Source of the DNA: Planococcus shenhongbingii
Lineage (GTDB): Bacteria > Bacillota > Bacilli > Bacillales_A > Planococcaceae
DNA length: 64,000 bases
Direction: 5' to 3'
Assembly: GCF_030413635.1 (NCBI RefSeq)
Contig: NZ_CP129235.1
Span: 3,782,001 to 3,846,000, forward strand
Shown: positions 14,809 through 22,172 of the stretch, piece by piece
Position numbering within the stretch: position 1 is the stretch's first letter
How the letters are laid out: each line of letters starts with the position of its first letter
Notes under the pieces: generated by a model
Database searches by the model: none
Told to the model about the DNA's origin: nothing
The model's input: only the letters and a program-made list of their open reading frames with translations
Program-made: the position numbers and the translations under genes

Positions 14809-15969
14809 TCAGGATATCGGCGTTTGTTCCACTACCATTTTTCTTTCACACCAAAACCGTTCGATGCCTGGATATTTTTCTCCGAGGCTTGCAATAGTAA
14901 AACCATTTTTTCGGTAAAATCCCACTGCATCTTGATCTGTTTCCGCAACCATGACATAGGGTGAATGTTTGTCGAAGACCGCTTGGATCATAGAGCTGCC
15001 GATGAGTTTCTCCCTTGCATCCGGCATAATCGCTATGTGTTTGATTTCAATCTGGTTTCCGTCTTGGAATTCTACCCCCAGACAGCTGACAATTTCCCCT
15101 TCCAGTTCAAAGCCATATAACTTCCGGTTAGCTGCATCCAAATATTTTACGTATTCGGATTCTATTTTTTCCAGTGAAGTCACATAGCCCAATAATTCCT
15201 TTATTTCTTGGGAAATACATGGAGAAACCAGTTCTTTCAAAACCAGCTCATGTTGGTTCCGATTATCGAGCCACGCCAAAAAATCCGCGGCCATTGCATC
15301 GGTGAATTGGTGATTCACGCCTTCATATAATTTAAACTGTACATTTTGAAATCCATTTTTTTCCGTAAGGTATTGATAATAATGCATTTGCCCTTCGACT
15401 GGAATGGTCTGATCCGCTTTTCCGTGAAGAAGCAGGACGGGCGCAGTAGGTATCTGCTGTTCGAGCGGATCATATTTTTTCCATAACCGCTCTGCCTCCA
15501 GTGCTATGCCAGGCCGCCGGTCTCTTTTCCGAAAAACCCTTTCCATCAGCAGGAAAGAGCCGGAACCGTTGATGCTAGCTAAACCGCCGAGCTGCTTATG
15601 CCGTGCCATAATACCGGCTGCGATAAAGCCGCCCATCGAATTGCCGGCAACAATTGTTTTCGATGCGAGAATGCCAAGTTCTTGCATGAATTCTTCAAAT
15701 TCATCAATGCTTTCGAAAATCGTTTTCCAAAAGTATTCTTGCACGGTTTCTTGCCGAAAAGGATTTTCCACTGGATGTCGTGTGTCATGGTATACAAGCT
15801 CCGGTACAATGGCCACATATCCTTCTTCAGCTATTTTCCCTGCTAAGTCCAAATAATTTTTAGCGCAAGTGCCCCAGCCGTGATAGAAAATGACAGTCAA
15901 TCCCGTTCCTTTTCCCGCTGCGGGCTCTGCTATGTAATAGGCAAAGCGCCCTTTGTTGACTTTTTTCAT
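14809..15969 (-). CDS. alpha/beta hydrolase fused to a GNAT acetyltransferase domain
   Basis: A 386-aa two-domain protein. Residues 1-240 form a prolyl-oligopeptidase-type alpha/beta hydrolase: oxyanion region F-Y-H-G-W-G-T (28-34), nucleophile elbow G-N-S-M-G-G (Ser 111), acid in G-K-A-D-Q-T (Asp 186) and histidine in V-N-H-Q-F (His 220). Residues about 255-386 look like a GNAT domain: I-E-I-K-H-I-A-I-M-P-D-A-R-E-K strand and acetyl-CoA loop, and the C-terminal motif A-V-G-F-Y-R-K-N-G-F. The start at 15969 has AAAGGAG 7 nt upstream; a longer frame lacks a site. No stop or restart separates the domains, so the fusion looks genuine. Substrates are unknown. Confidence 0.8.
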   Translation of the reverse strand: MKKVNKGRFAYYIAEPAAGKGTGLTVIFYHGWGTCAKNYLDLAGKIAEEGYVAIVPELVYHDTRHPVENPFRQETVQEYFWKTIFESIDEFEEFMQELGILASKTIVAGNSMGGFIAAGIMARHKQLGGLASINGSGSFLLMERVFRKRDRRPGIALEAERLWKKYDPLEQQIPTAPVLLLHGKADQTIPVEGQMHYYQYLTEKNGFQNVQFKLYEGVNHQFTDAMAADFLAWLDNRNQHELVLKELVSPCISQEIKELLGYVTSLEKIESEYVKYLDAANRKLYGFELEGEIVSCLGVEFQDGNQIEIKHIAIMPDAREKLIGSSMIQAVFDKHSPYVMVAETDQDAVGFYRKNGFTIASLGEKYPGIERFWCERKMVVEQTPIS

Positions 15970-16036
15970 ATGACGACTCCTTTCCCCGCTTCTTTCAGCG
16001 AAACCTATTGTCCGTAAAAGCCACGATTGGTTCAAC

Positions 16037-16777
16037 TTATCTTTTCGCGATCACCAAAAACCGCTTGGAATTGGTGCGGATTCCTTTTTCGGTTCGGTTA
16101 TTTTCAATAAAGGCATTCAAAGATTCCAAGTCGCCTTCTTGTTCTCCAAAGTCGGGGATGATCGGCGTATGGGTTAAAAGGAAAATTAAGTCTTCCGGCG
16201 TTCGGAAGTATTCATCGGAATTGTAATCATAGGCCTCAACCTTGGAAAAACCGGCTGTCTGCAGCTCTTTTATGCAGTTCTCTTTTAAGGTTCCGTCTTG
16301 TTCTCCAAAACATTGGCCACGGCCGAATGCCTGCTTCAAGTTTGATTTGTCGCCTTCACTGACTTGCTGGGTCAAGAACCAGCCTCCTTTTTTCAATACT
16401 TTGGCGACTTGGCTGGAATCAAACGAACAATGCCTGCTTGATGCTATGTCAAAAAAGCCATTCGGGAACTGGAGATCTTCTGCTGGCTGTTGGAAAAATC
16501 GGACGTTTTGTGCAGAAGATTTCACCAGATTAGCACGGGCCGTCTGAACCATTTCCTTTGAATTGTCGATGCCGATCACCAAAGAAAAAGAAGAAGCGAT
16601 GTCCAGAACCTTTTCTCCTCCTCCGGTGCCGATATCGAGCAGAATGTCTGAAACTGAAGCCCTTTTCACCACCTCTTCATAAAAATCCCAGCCGATGCCT
16701 TCCGAAAGGCATTGGATGCTGCTGAAATCCCACCCATTTGTTTTGCCTACTTTGTCGTAAAATTCTTGTTCTGTCAT
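16037..16777 (-). CDS. class I SAM-dependent methyltransferase
   Basis: A 246-aa protein with the SAM-binding motif I sequence L-L-D-I-G-T-G-G-G (residues 46-54), the acidic end of strand 2 in V-I-G-I-D-N-S and the post-motif L-K-K-G-G-W-F. The substrate is unknown; the C-terminal part does not match a family I can name. GAAGGAG precedes the ATG. The gene lies 67 bp upstream of the hydrolase-GNAT gene on the same strand with no terminator between, so they may be cotranscribed. Confidence 0.8.
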   Translation of the reverse strand: MTEQEFYDKVGKTNGWDFSSIQCLSEGIGWDFYEEVVKRASVSDILLDIGTGGGEKVLDIASSFSLVIGIDNSKEMVQTARANLVKSSAQNVRFFQQPAEDLQFPNGFFDIASSRHCSFDSSQVAKVLKKGGWFLTQQVSEGDKSNLKQAFGRGQCFGEQDGTLKENCIKELQTAGFSKVEAYDYNSDEYFRTPEDLIFLLTHTPIIPDFGEQEGDLESLNAFIENNRTEKGIRTNSKRFLVIAKR

Positions 16778-16877
16778 TTTATTAAGCTCCTTCAGCTTAT
16801 TTTTCTTTGCAGCTGTTCATAAAGGATTTACGGAAAAGTTCACTTTTGTCGTCTTTCCAACTTCATTTCACCTTGAT

Positions 16878-17435
16878 TTAGCCCAACCTTTCTATTAATT
16901 GTTCCGTTGTCAGAACTGTCGCGAATTCCTCGTGCAAAGTAGCCAGCGAAATGGCATGCACCGTTTCGGCGTCATAGTGAACGCCGTTTTGGTCTGTCAT
17001 GGCGAATGCTGCCGTGGCATCCGAAACAAGGTAGGTGTTAAACCCCAGATTTCCGCTCATTCTCGTCGTGGTGGAGACACAATGCGGCGTGGTTAAACCG
17101 GCAATGATGACAGCAGTGATTCTGTTCGCTTTCAATTGCTGTTCCAGATCCGTTCCGATAAATGCACTGTTCACTTTTTTAGTAATGACCGGCTCATCAT
17201 TAACCGGCAGCACCGATTTTTTTATAGCGAAACTCTCTTTAGCCGGATGGAAGAGGGACTCGGGATTTTCCGATTGGTGTTGAATATGGATTGTGAAGCC
17301 ACCTTTTTCTCGCCACCTTTTTAAAATTCTCTCCATATTTTCTTCTGCTTCCGGATTGTTTCGCTGGCCCCATTCTGGATCGTCAAAAGCTTTTTGTACA
17401 TCGACTAAAATCAAAGCGGTTTTTTCATTTTCCAT
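16878..17435 (-). CDS. isochorismatase-family cysteine hydrolase
   Basis: A 185-aa member of the isochorismatase-like hydrolases. The catalytic triad is visible as Asp 12 in I-L-V-D-V-Q, Lys in I-T-K-K-V-N and Cys in T-T-P-H-C-V-S-T-T. Members cleave amides such as nicotinamide, ureidoacrylate or N-carbamoylsarcosine; the substrate here is unknown. The ATG at 17435 is chosen because AGGAGG lies 7 nt upstream; an upstream in-frame ATG at 17489 has no such site. Confidence 0.83.
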   Translation of the reverse strand: MENEKTALILVDVQKAFDDPEWGQRNNPEAEENMERILKRWREKGGFTIHIQHQSENPESLFHPAKESFAIKKSVLPVNDEPVITKKVNSAFIGTDLEQQLKANRITAVIIAGLTTPHCVSTTTRMSGNLGFNTYLVSDATAAFAMTDQNGVHYDAETVHAISLATLHEEFATVLTTEQLIERLG

Positions 17436-17577
17436 CTGTCTTCCTCCTAAAAAGCTTAGTGCTTTATCCTTTCTTCTTTTCAATGCCAAAATCCTTTTTG
17501 TTGGCTGCAGCAGGATTCCTTGAATAGTACACGAAATAAAATAGAGAGAAGAAGCTTAATCAACGGAGGGCTGGGCA

Positions 17578-18450
17578 ATGGAAAACCTAAAGTTACTGAT
17601 TGATCAACAAGAAGTGAACTGTTGGCAATACGGCGACAAAAGCAATCCGGTTTTGGTCTGTTTCCACGGATTGGCAGGCAGCGGACTGTACAGTTTCAGT
17701 GGGCTGATTCCCCTATTGGAAAAACAGTTCTACCTGATTGTACTGGATAGTCCGGGACACGGAAAAACAGGACCATTTGAAAAGGAAGAAGCTTATTTTT
17801 TTTCGAATTTGGCGGTTTGGTTTGACCGCGTGCTGCAGCAGCTCTCGGATAAACCGTTTTTCGTGATGGGGCATTCCTGGGGAGCAGACGCTGCTTTGCA
17901 TTTTGCGAGGCATTACCCGAAGAAAGTACTCGGAATTATTTTGCTTGATGGCGGTTTTACGTTTCCACAGAACCAGCCTGAAATGACGTTCGATTACACG
18001 CTTTCCGGCTGGAACAATTATATGGACCATTCTTCTTTTCGGACTTGGGCGGAAGTGAGTGAGGAGTACAAGCACTACACCAAGAAATGGAACGCTGTTA
18101 AGGAAAACGGCGTCAAAACGATTTTTCATCAAAATGAGAAAGGTGAATTCGAGTTGCTGGCTTCCAAATTTACGGTATTGTCGATTATCAAGGCATTTTT
18201 TCAAGAGCCTTTTACAGAAGTGTACCCTTTAATCAGCATGCCGTTGCTGTTGGTGTACGGTGATTCGCCTCAGGAGTTAAAGGCGGCAAGGACTCTGGGA
18301 ATTTCCCAATTAAAGGCCGCTGTGAAAGATTTGACGGTGCAAAAAATCGAAGGCGCCGGCCATATGCTGCAATGGGATGAGCCGGCTGAAGTTGCAGCAG
18401 CTGTTTCCAAGTGGCTTGCTCAAAAGCTTATTTCCACTGCCAAAGCATAA
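17578..18450 (+). CDS. alpha/beta hydrolase, 290 aa
   Basis: The oxyanion loop is in C-F-H-G-L-A-G-S-G (residues 28-36), the nucleophile elbow in G-H-S-W-G (Ser 100), the acid in L-V-Y-G-D-S and the histidine in G-A-G-H-M-L-Q-W near 272. This is the typical lipase/esterase/MhpC-like arrangement, and the substrate cannot be named. GGAGGG lies 7-8 nt before the ATG. It is a single-gene transcript between divergent and convergent neighbours, ending at a shared terminator. Confidence 0.83.
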   Translation: MENLKLLIDQQEVNCWQYGDKSNPVLVCFHGLAGSGLYSFSGLIPLLEKQFYLIVLDSPGHGKTGPFEKEEAYFFSNLAVWFDRVLQQLSDKPFFVMGHSWGADAALHFARHYPKKVLGIILLDGGFTFPQNQPEMTFDYTLSGWNNYMDHSSFRTWAEVSEEYKHYTKKWNAVKENGVKTIFHQNEKGEFELLASKFTVLSIIKAFFQEPFTEVYPLISMPLLLVYGDSPQELKAARTLGISQLKAAVKDLTVQKIEGAGHMLQWDEPAEVAAAVSKWLAQKLISTAKA

Positions 18451-18456
18451 TGAGAC

Positions 18457-18491
18457 AAAAAAACTCCGGAGCAACCGTTGCTCCGGAGTTT
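18457..18491 (-). terminator. intrinsic terminator shared by the hydrolase and gpx genes
   Basis: AACTCCGGAGCA and TGCTCCGGAGTT form a 12-bp perfect stem. The minus strand has a run of seven T after it; the plus strand has three. Confidence 0.88.
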
Positions 18492-18505
18492 CAACTTGCC
18501 GTTCT

Positions 18506-18982
18506 TTATTTTGCCAGCATATTTTGAATATCGCTTTCAAATGATTCCGGTTTGTCTTTTGGCGAATATCTTCCAGCGACATGCCCTTCTGGGTCCACCA
18601 GGAATTTTGTGAAGTTCCATTTGATGCTGCTGCCCAGAAACCCTTTGCTGTGCTCTGTTAAGTATTTGAACAGGGGATGGGCTTCTTTGCCATTGACTTT
18701 GATGATTTCATGCATCGGAAAAGTCACGCCATAGCTCATTCGGCATGCTTGTTCCGCTTCTTTCGCGTTTGCCAGTTCCTGGGCAAATTGATCGGATGGA
18801 AAACCAAGAACGACAAGCCCTTGATCTTTATAAGTCGTATATAGATTCTCGAGACTTTCGAATTGATTACTGAGACCGCATTTGGTCGCTGTATTGACAA
18901 TCAGCATTGTTTTTCCTTTGTATTCGCTCATTAGATAAGTTTTTCCGTTTGAATCCGTTACAGTTAAATCAAATATGCTCAT
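18506..18982 (-). CDS. gpx: glutathione/thioredoxin peroxidase
   Basis: A 158-aa peroxidase of the GPx family. The peroxidatic Cys 35 is in A-T-K-C-G-L-S, Gln 65 in F-P-S-D-Q-F and Trp 122/Asn 123 in K-W-N-F-T-K-F. A second cysteine, Cys 80 in E-Q-A-C-R-M-S-Y-G-V-T-F, sits where thioredoxin-dependent homologues have the resolving cysteine. The enzyme probably uses thioredoxin rather than glutathione to reduce hydroperoxides. The start at 18982 has AAAGGAG upstream. It follows ohrR, and ohr is next on the same strand, forming a peroxide-defence group. Confidence 0.92.
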   Translation of the reverse strand: MSIFDLTVTDSNGKTYLMSEYKGKTMLIVNTATKCGLSNQFESLENLYTTYKDQGLVVLGFPSDQFAQELANAKEAEQACRMSYGVTFPMHEIIKVNGKEAHPLFKYLTEHSKGFLGSSIKWNFTKFLVDPEGHVAGRYSPKDKPESFESDIQNMLAK

Positions 18983-19013
18983 TGCAATCGCTCCTTTTCT
19001 TGGCACTGCCGTC

Positions 19014-19451
19014 CTACAAGTCCATTTCGCCGAAAAACGTATTTAATTCCTTGAGGTTTTTCATCAAAGTAATCGCGTTGACATCCAGGAAGTTGCAGCT
19101 CGTGAGTTTTTCCACAATAGCTTGCTCAATCGGCTGCTGCTCGCTTTTCGCTTTCTCCGTCAGTGAAATAATGGATGCCCGTTTATCGTCAGGCGACTGT
19201 TCCTTCACCAGCCGCCCCCGTTCAATCATCCGGTTGATGATCGGATTCAGCGTCCCCGTTCCAAGGCCGAGCCTGTCTCCGATGTCTTTCATCAGCAACT
19301 GGTCTTCATCCCATAAAACGAGCAGCACGAGGTATTGGGGGAACGTCAATTTGAACGGTTCGAGCACCCTGGCATACATTTTCGTGAAATTGCTTGATGC
19401 TTTATAGACTTCAAAACATAATTGCTGTTCAAGCTTTGAAGGCTTGTCCAT
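19014..19451 (-). CDS. ohrR: organic-hydroperoxide-sensing MarR regulator OhrR
   Basis: A 145-aa MarR protein with the sensing cysteine near the N-terminus (Cys 12 in L-E-Q-Q-L-C-F-E-V-Y) and winged-helix motifs L-L-M-K-D-I-G-D-R-L and D-D-K-R-A-S. This fits one-Cys or two-Cys OhrR; a second cysteine is in T-S-C-N-F. It represses ohr until oxidised by organic hydroperoxides. The ATG at 19451 is preferred because GGTGGGTGAG precedes it; an in-frame ATG 18 bp upstream lacks a site. The gene lies directly after ohr. Confidence 0.9.
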   Translation of the reverse strand: MDKPSKLEQQLCFEVYKASSNFTKMYARVLEPFKLTFPQYLVLLVLWDEDQLLMKDIGDRLGLGTGTLNPIINRMIERGRLVKEQSPDDKRASIISLTEKAKSEQQPIEQAIVEKLTSCNFLDVNAITLMKNLKELNTFFGEMDL

Positions 19452-19473
19452 TTTGATCTCACCCACCATCTAT

Positions 19474-19893
19474 TTAGATAACAACAATCTCCACATCGAC
19501 GGAATCTTTAATCGCTTTGGAATACGGGCAATATTGATGAGCTTTTTCCACGTATTTGTGTTTCAATTCATCGTCTATGCCTGTAATGTCCACTTCGAGT
19601 TTAGCTGCCAATTTGACGCCGCCGTTTTCTTTGTCTCCAATGAGGGAAATCGTTGCTTTAACTTCGCTTTTTTCCACTTTCACCTTGTCTTGTTCCAATA
19701 CCAATTCCAGCGCGCTATTAAAGCAAGCGCTATAACCTGCCGCAAACAGCTGTTCAGGATTAGTGGCTGTTGTAGCTTCTCCTCCAAGTGCCTGCGGTTT
19801 TGCGACGTCCATGTAGAAGATATTATCCTCCGAATAGACCTCGCCTTGTCTGCCGCCCGTGTTGATGATGGTTGTTTCGTAAAGTGATTTCAT
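19474..19893 (-). CDS. ohrA: organic hydroperoxide resistance protein Ohr
   Basis: A 139-aa Ohr/OsmC-fold thiol peroxidase. The reactive cysteine pair is Cys 57 (G-Y-S-A-C-F) and Cys 122 (Q-Y-C-P-Y-S-K-A), both in the usual contexts. It reduces fatty-acid and other organic hydroperoxides with lipoylated protein partners. GGGAGG lies before the ATG. A 22-bp inverted repeat about 33 bp upstream is a likely OhrR operator. The regulator gene follows immediately. Confidence 0.95.
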   Translation of the reverse strand: MKSLYETTIINTGGRQGEVYSEDNIFYMDVAKPQALGGEATTATNPEQLFAAGYSACFNSALELVLEQDKVKVEKSEVKATISLIGDKENGGVKLAAKLEVDITGIDDELKHKYVEKAHQYCPYSKAIKDSVDVEIVVI

Positions 19894-19925
19894 TTTTCAT
19901 TCCTCCCACACATTTGTATCGTACA

Positions 19926-19947
19926 CGATTTACATTAAATTAAATCG
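19926..19947 (-). promoter_or_regulatory. candidate OhrR operator upstream of ohr
   Basis: CGATTTA and TAAATCG arms flank an AT-rich centre, giving a 22-bp inverted repeat typical in size and composition for MarR/OhrR sites. It lies in the ohr promoter region. Confidence 0.65.
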
Positions 19948-19989
19948 CAGGCGATGTAAAATGATGTGCTTGGCTTTTAATTTTGCCAT

Positions 19990-20017
19990 AAAAAAAGCTG
20001 CCATCAGAGGCAGCTCT
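19990..20017 (-). terminator. intrinsic terminator after the DUF3934-like gene
   Basis: On the minus strand GAGCTGCC pairs with GGCAGCT and is followed by seven T. Confidence 0.88.
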
Positions 20018-20020
20018 TAA

Positions 20021-20212
20021 TCAATCCATATCAACCCAGCCTGATCCTTCTTCTTTAGGCTGGCTGTCGGTTTTTGGCTCGTTCGCTTTTTTATTTTTGC
20101 TGTTATATGGCTTAGCGCTTTTCGCTTTGTTGGCGCCCGCTTGCCAGCGAGTCCAGCCTTTTTTGCCGGTCCCTCTTCCGATGCCGCTTTTTGCTTTGTC
20201 TTTTTTAGTCAT
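20021..20212 (-). CDS. small basic protein, DUF3934-like, 63 aa
   Basis: Lysine-, serine- and glycine-rich, beginning M-T-K-K-D-K-A-K-S-G and containing G-T-G-K-K-G-W-T-R-W-Q-A, a block I recall from short Bacilli proteins of family DUF3934. The tail is acidic (E-E-G-S-G-W-V-D-M-D). No function is known to me; the composition suggests a disordered nucleic-acid-associated protein. The start at 20212 has GGGAGTG before it; an upstream in-frame ATG at 20236 does not. It is a single-gene unit with its own terminator. Confidence 0.7.
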   Translation of the reverse strand: MTKKDKAKSGIGRGTGKKGWTRWQAGANKAKSAKPYNSKNKKANEPKTDSQPKEEGSGWVDMD

Positions 20213-20387
20213 GTTATCACTCCCGTACTGTTGCACTATTCTAGCGCGATGACATAAAGCTTATCACATCCGGCACTAAGAGTGAACTTTTTTCTCCGCC
20301 TCGGAATCGGCGCAGTTTGTTAGCCCCTTTAAGAAATAGTAAAAGTCCAATTGGCAAACTCGGCAAACTCGAAAAGTGCAGTTTTCT

Positions 20388-20948
20388 TCATTGTTTCCTG
20401 ATTCGCCATTCCTGCTCCAGCATAGAGTAGACCATTGAATCCCGCCAGCCATTTTTCATGCGCATGTTTTCCCGCAGCGTTCCCTCCCAGACCATGCCCG
20501 CTTTTTCCAATACTTTCTTGGAACTTGAGTTGTTCGGATCGCACGTAGCGAAAATGCGGTGAAGGTTTAAATCATCAAAGCCGAAACTGATCAAAAGCTC
20601 CGCCACGCCGGTTGCAATTCCTTGCCCCCAATAATCCGGATGGAGGATATAACCGATTTCTCCCACTCGGTTGGCTGCATTCTGAAGAGACAACTCCCCT
20701 GCCCCGATCAGCTGGCCGCTTTCTCTCCATATCACCGCAAAAGCAAATTGCGTTCTATCAGCTTTAGCCGCTCCTTCAAGTATTTGCTGGACATAGTTTC
20801 GGCTTTCTTCTTCTGTATTTGGTCCCCAAGGCTGGTAACGGCTTACCAGTTCCTGCCCGGCATAACGATGTACAGCTGGCCAGTCCCTTTCTTCAAACTC
20901 TCGAAGGTAAAACCGATCAGTCCAGAATCTGCTGTTTATGCCGCTCAT
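20388..20948 (-). CDS. GNAT N-acetyltransferase, RimJ/RimL type
   Basis: A 186-aa GNAT enzyme with R-F-Y-L-R-E-F at the N-terminus, the acetyl-CoA segment Y-W-G-Q-G-I-A-T-G and the C-terminal N-N-S-S-S-K-K-V-L-E-K-A-G-M motif of the RimJ/RimL branch. It is the last of three genes that overlap by 4 bp each (GNAT, DinB-like, GNAT). The substrate is unknown. Confidence 0.85.
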   Translation of the reverse strand: MSGINSRFWTDRFYLREFEERDWPAVHRYAGQELVSRYQPWGPNTEEESRNYVQQILEGAAKADRTQFAFAVIWRESGQLIGAGELSLQNAANRVGEIGYILHPDYWGQGIATGVAELLISFGFDDLNLHRIFATCDPNNSSSKKVLEKAGMVWEGTLRENMRMKNGWRDSMVYSMLEQEWRIRKQ

Positions 20949-21463
20949 CCTTTCTGTAACCTCCGCTTGATGATCCGGATTTGCCCCCGGTGTTTGATTT
21001 CATCTTCCATCACATGAAACCATAGGTAATAGTTATTGTATGGAATGCCGTTCGGCCAGCAGCGCTCCTGATAAAGCCAGCTGTCGTCCTTGGAACGGAG
21101 ACTGCGCAGCGTCGATTGTCTGATCTGCTCCAACCCCTTCAGATAATAATCCAAAGGGTAGCCTTGAATTGCTGCGCGGGCTTTGTCTCCGAGTTCCACC
21201 GCCGTCCCCCATTGTTCCCATTCCTTCCCTGTAAAATCCCGGCCTTCAAACGAAATCAGCTGATGGACTTTCTCGATGGCACCGATATGGGCGAGAAGCG
21301 CACCGATGGAGTTGTCATCCGCTCTATCCAAATAATCCAATTCGTTTTGCTTTAGTCCTGCAATATCATTCAATGTTGCAGCCCGCGTATGTTCCAATGT
21401 AAACGCAAGTTCCCCAATTTTATCCGCAAATCCTTCCAGCGGCTTTATCGTGTACTCCATCAT
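20945..21463 (-). CDS. DinB/DUF664-like four-helix protein
   Basis: A 172-aa predicted four-helix bundle. Histidines in A-H-I-G-A-I-E-K-V-H and in F-H-V-M-E-D-E-I-K-H-R-G-Q-I are placed like the three metal-binding histidines of the DinB/YfiT superfamily. Such proteins include bacillithiol- or mycothiol-dependent transferases and proteins of unknown role. The ATG overlaps the stop of the upstream GNAT gene, and the stop overlaps the next start, showing tight translational coupling. Confidence 0.78.
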   Translation of the reverse strand: MMEYTIKPLEGFADKIGELAFTLEHTRAATLNDIAGLKQNELDYLDRADDNSIGALLAHIGAIEKVHQLISFEGRDFTGKEWEQWGTAVELGDKARAAIQGYPLDYYLKGLEQIRQSTLRSLRSKDDSWLYQERCWPNGIPYNNYYLWFHVMEDEIKHRGQIRIIKRRLQKG

Positions 21464-21942
21464 TCCACTTCCTTCTGCATCTTTTTAAAATAGACGAGCG
21501 TCGCCTTGCTGTTCAATTTACGGCTGACGCCTGTCCGGACATACCCCGCCTTTTCATATAAATAACAATTGCCTTCTTCTTCAAGCAAGGTCGCAAGCTC
21601 CCATGTGTCGGCTTGCGGAAATGAATCTTCGGCCAGCTTCATCGCTTCCTGCGCAATTCCCTGTCCTTGAAAATCCGGATGAATAAACAAGGGGCTGATC
21701 CAGAATTGGCTTTCTTCTTTCCAATGGACGCGTATTGCTCCGCAGAACTCGCCATCTACAAAAATTTTGAAAAACTCGCTATCGGGACGGATGATGCGAG
21801 AAGCCACTTTTTCTATAGATTCATTTGCCGGACTGGTGTCATAATCCTGATATTTCTCCAGCAGCGGCTGGAAAGCTGCCACTTGCAGATTGAAAATGGA
21901 TTTTGCATCCGATTCCTTTGCTTTTACCAGTTTTATTTCCAT
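21460..21942 (-). CDS. GNAT N-acetyltransferase
   Basis: A 160-aa GNAT protein. The core strand and acetyl-CoA loop are seen in S-P-L-F-I-H-P-D-F-Q-G-Q-G-I-A, and the C-terminal Y-L-Y-E-K-A-G-Y-V-R-T-G is typical. It is the first gene of the GNAT-DinB-GNAT operon. The substrate is unknown; no regulator is attached. Confidence 0.84.
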   Translation of the reverse strand: MEIKLVKAKESDAKSIFNLQVAAFQPLLEKYQDYDTSPANESIEKVASRIIRPDSEFFKIFVDGEFCGAIRVHWKEESQFWISPLFIHPDFQGQGIAQEAMKLAEDSFPQADTWELATLLEEEGNCYLYEKAGYVRTGVSRKLNSKATLVYFKKMQKEVE

Positions 21943-22026
21943 CGGATTCCCTCGCTTCTTTTAGCCATGCTAATGAATTGTAGGATACTATAATTTTGAA
22001 AATTCCATCATTAATTTTCGTAAATT

Positions 22027-22064
22027 AAAAAACTGCCTGCCCGGAACTTCTCCAGGCAAACAGT
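22027..22064 (-). terminator. intrinsic terminator of the ba3 oxidase operon
   Basis: On the minus strand ACTG..TGCCTG pairs with CAGGCAGT-type sequence (GCAGGCAGT) around a purine-rich loop and is followed by TTTTTT. Confidence 0.78.
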
Positions 22065-22076
22065 CGTGCTTTGCTA

Positions 22077-22160
22077 TTAATATTCTTCCGTGCTGGTTTC
22101 AACGAGCATTGCAGTAAATACGATAAAGATTACCATCAACGACAGCAATGTTACGAACAT
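22077..22160 (-). CDS. 27-aa single-helix membrane peptide, probable small oxidase-associated subunit
   Basis: A short frame begins at 22160 with AGGAG 8 nt upstream. It encodes M-F-V-T-L-L followed by a hydrophobic stretch of about 20 residues and the acidic tail E-T-S-T-E-E-Y. It starts 13 bp after the subunit I stop and ends just before the operon terminator, so it is translated, if at all, as part of the oxidase operon. It does not resemble the subunit IIa encoded at the other end. I infer a small accessory subunit of the ba3 oxidase; no family is recognised. Confidence 0.65.
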   Translation of the reverse strand: MFVTLLSLMVIFIVFTAMLVETSTEEY

Positions 22161-22172
22161 TTCCCTCATCTC

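Noticed and set aside
20388..21942. GNAT-containing toxin-antitoxin module
   Set aside because: GNAT toxins come with a small DNA-binding antitoxin (for example RHH type). The partner here is a DinB-like four-helix protein and both ends are ordinary GNAT enzymes.
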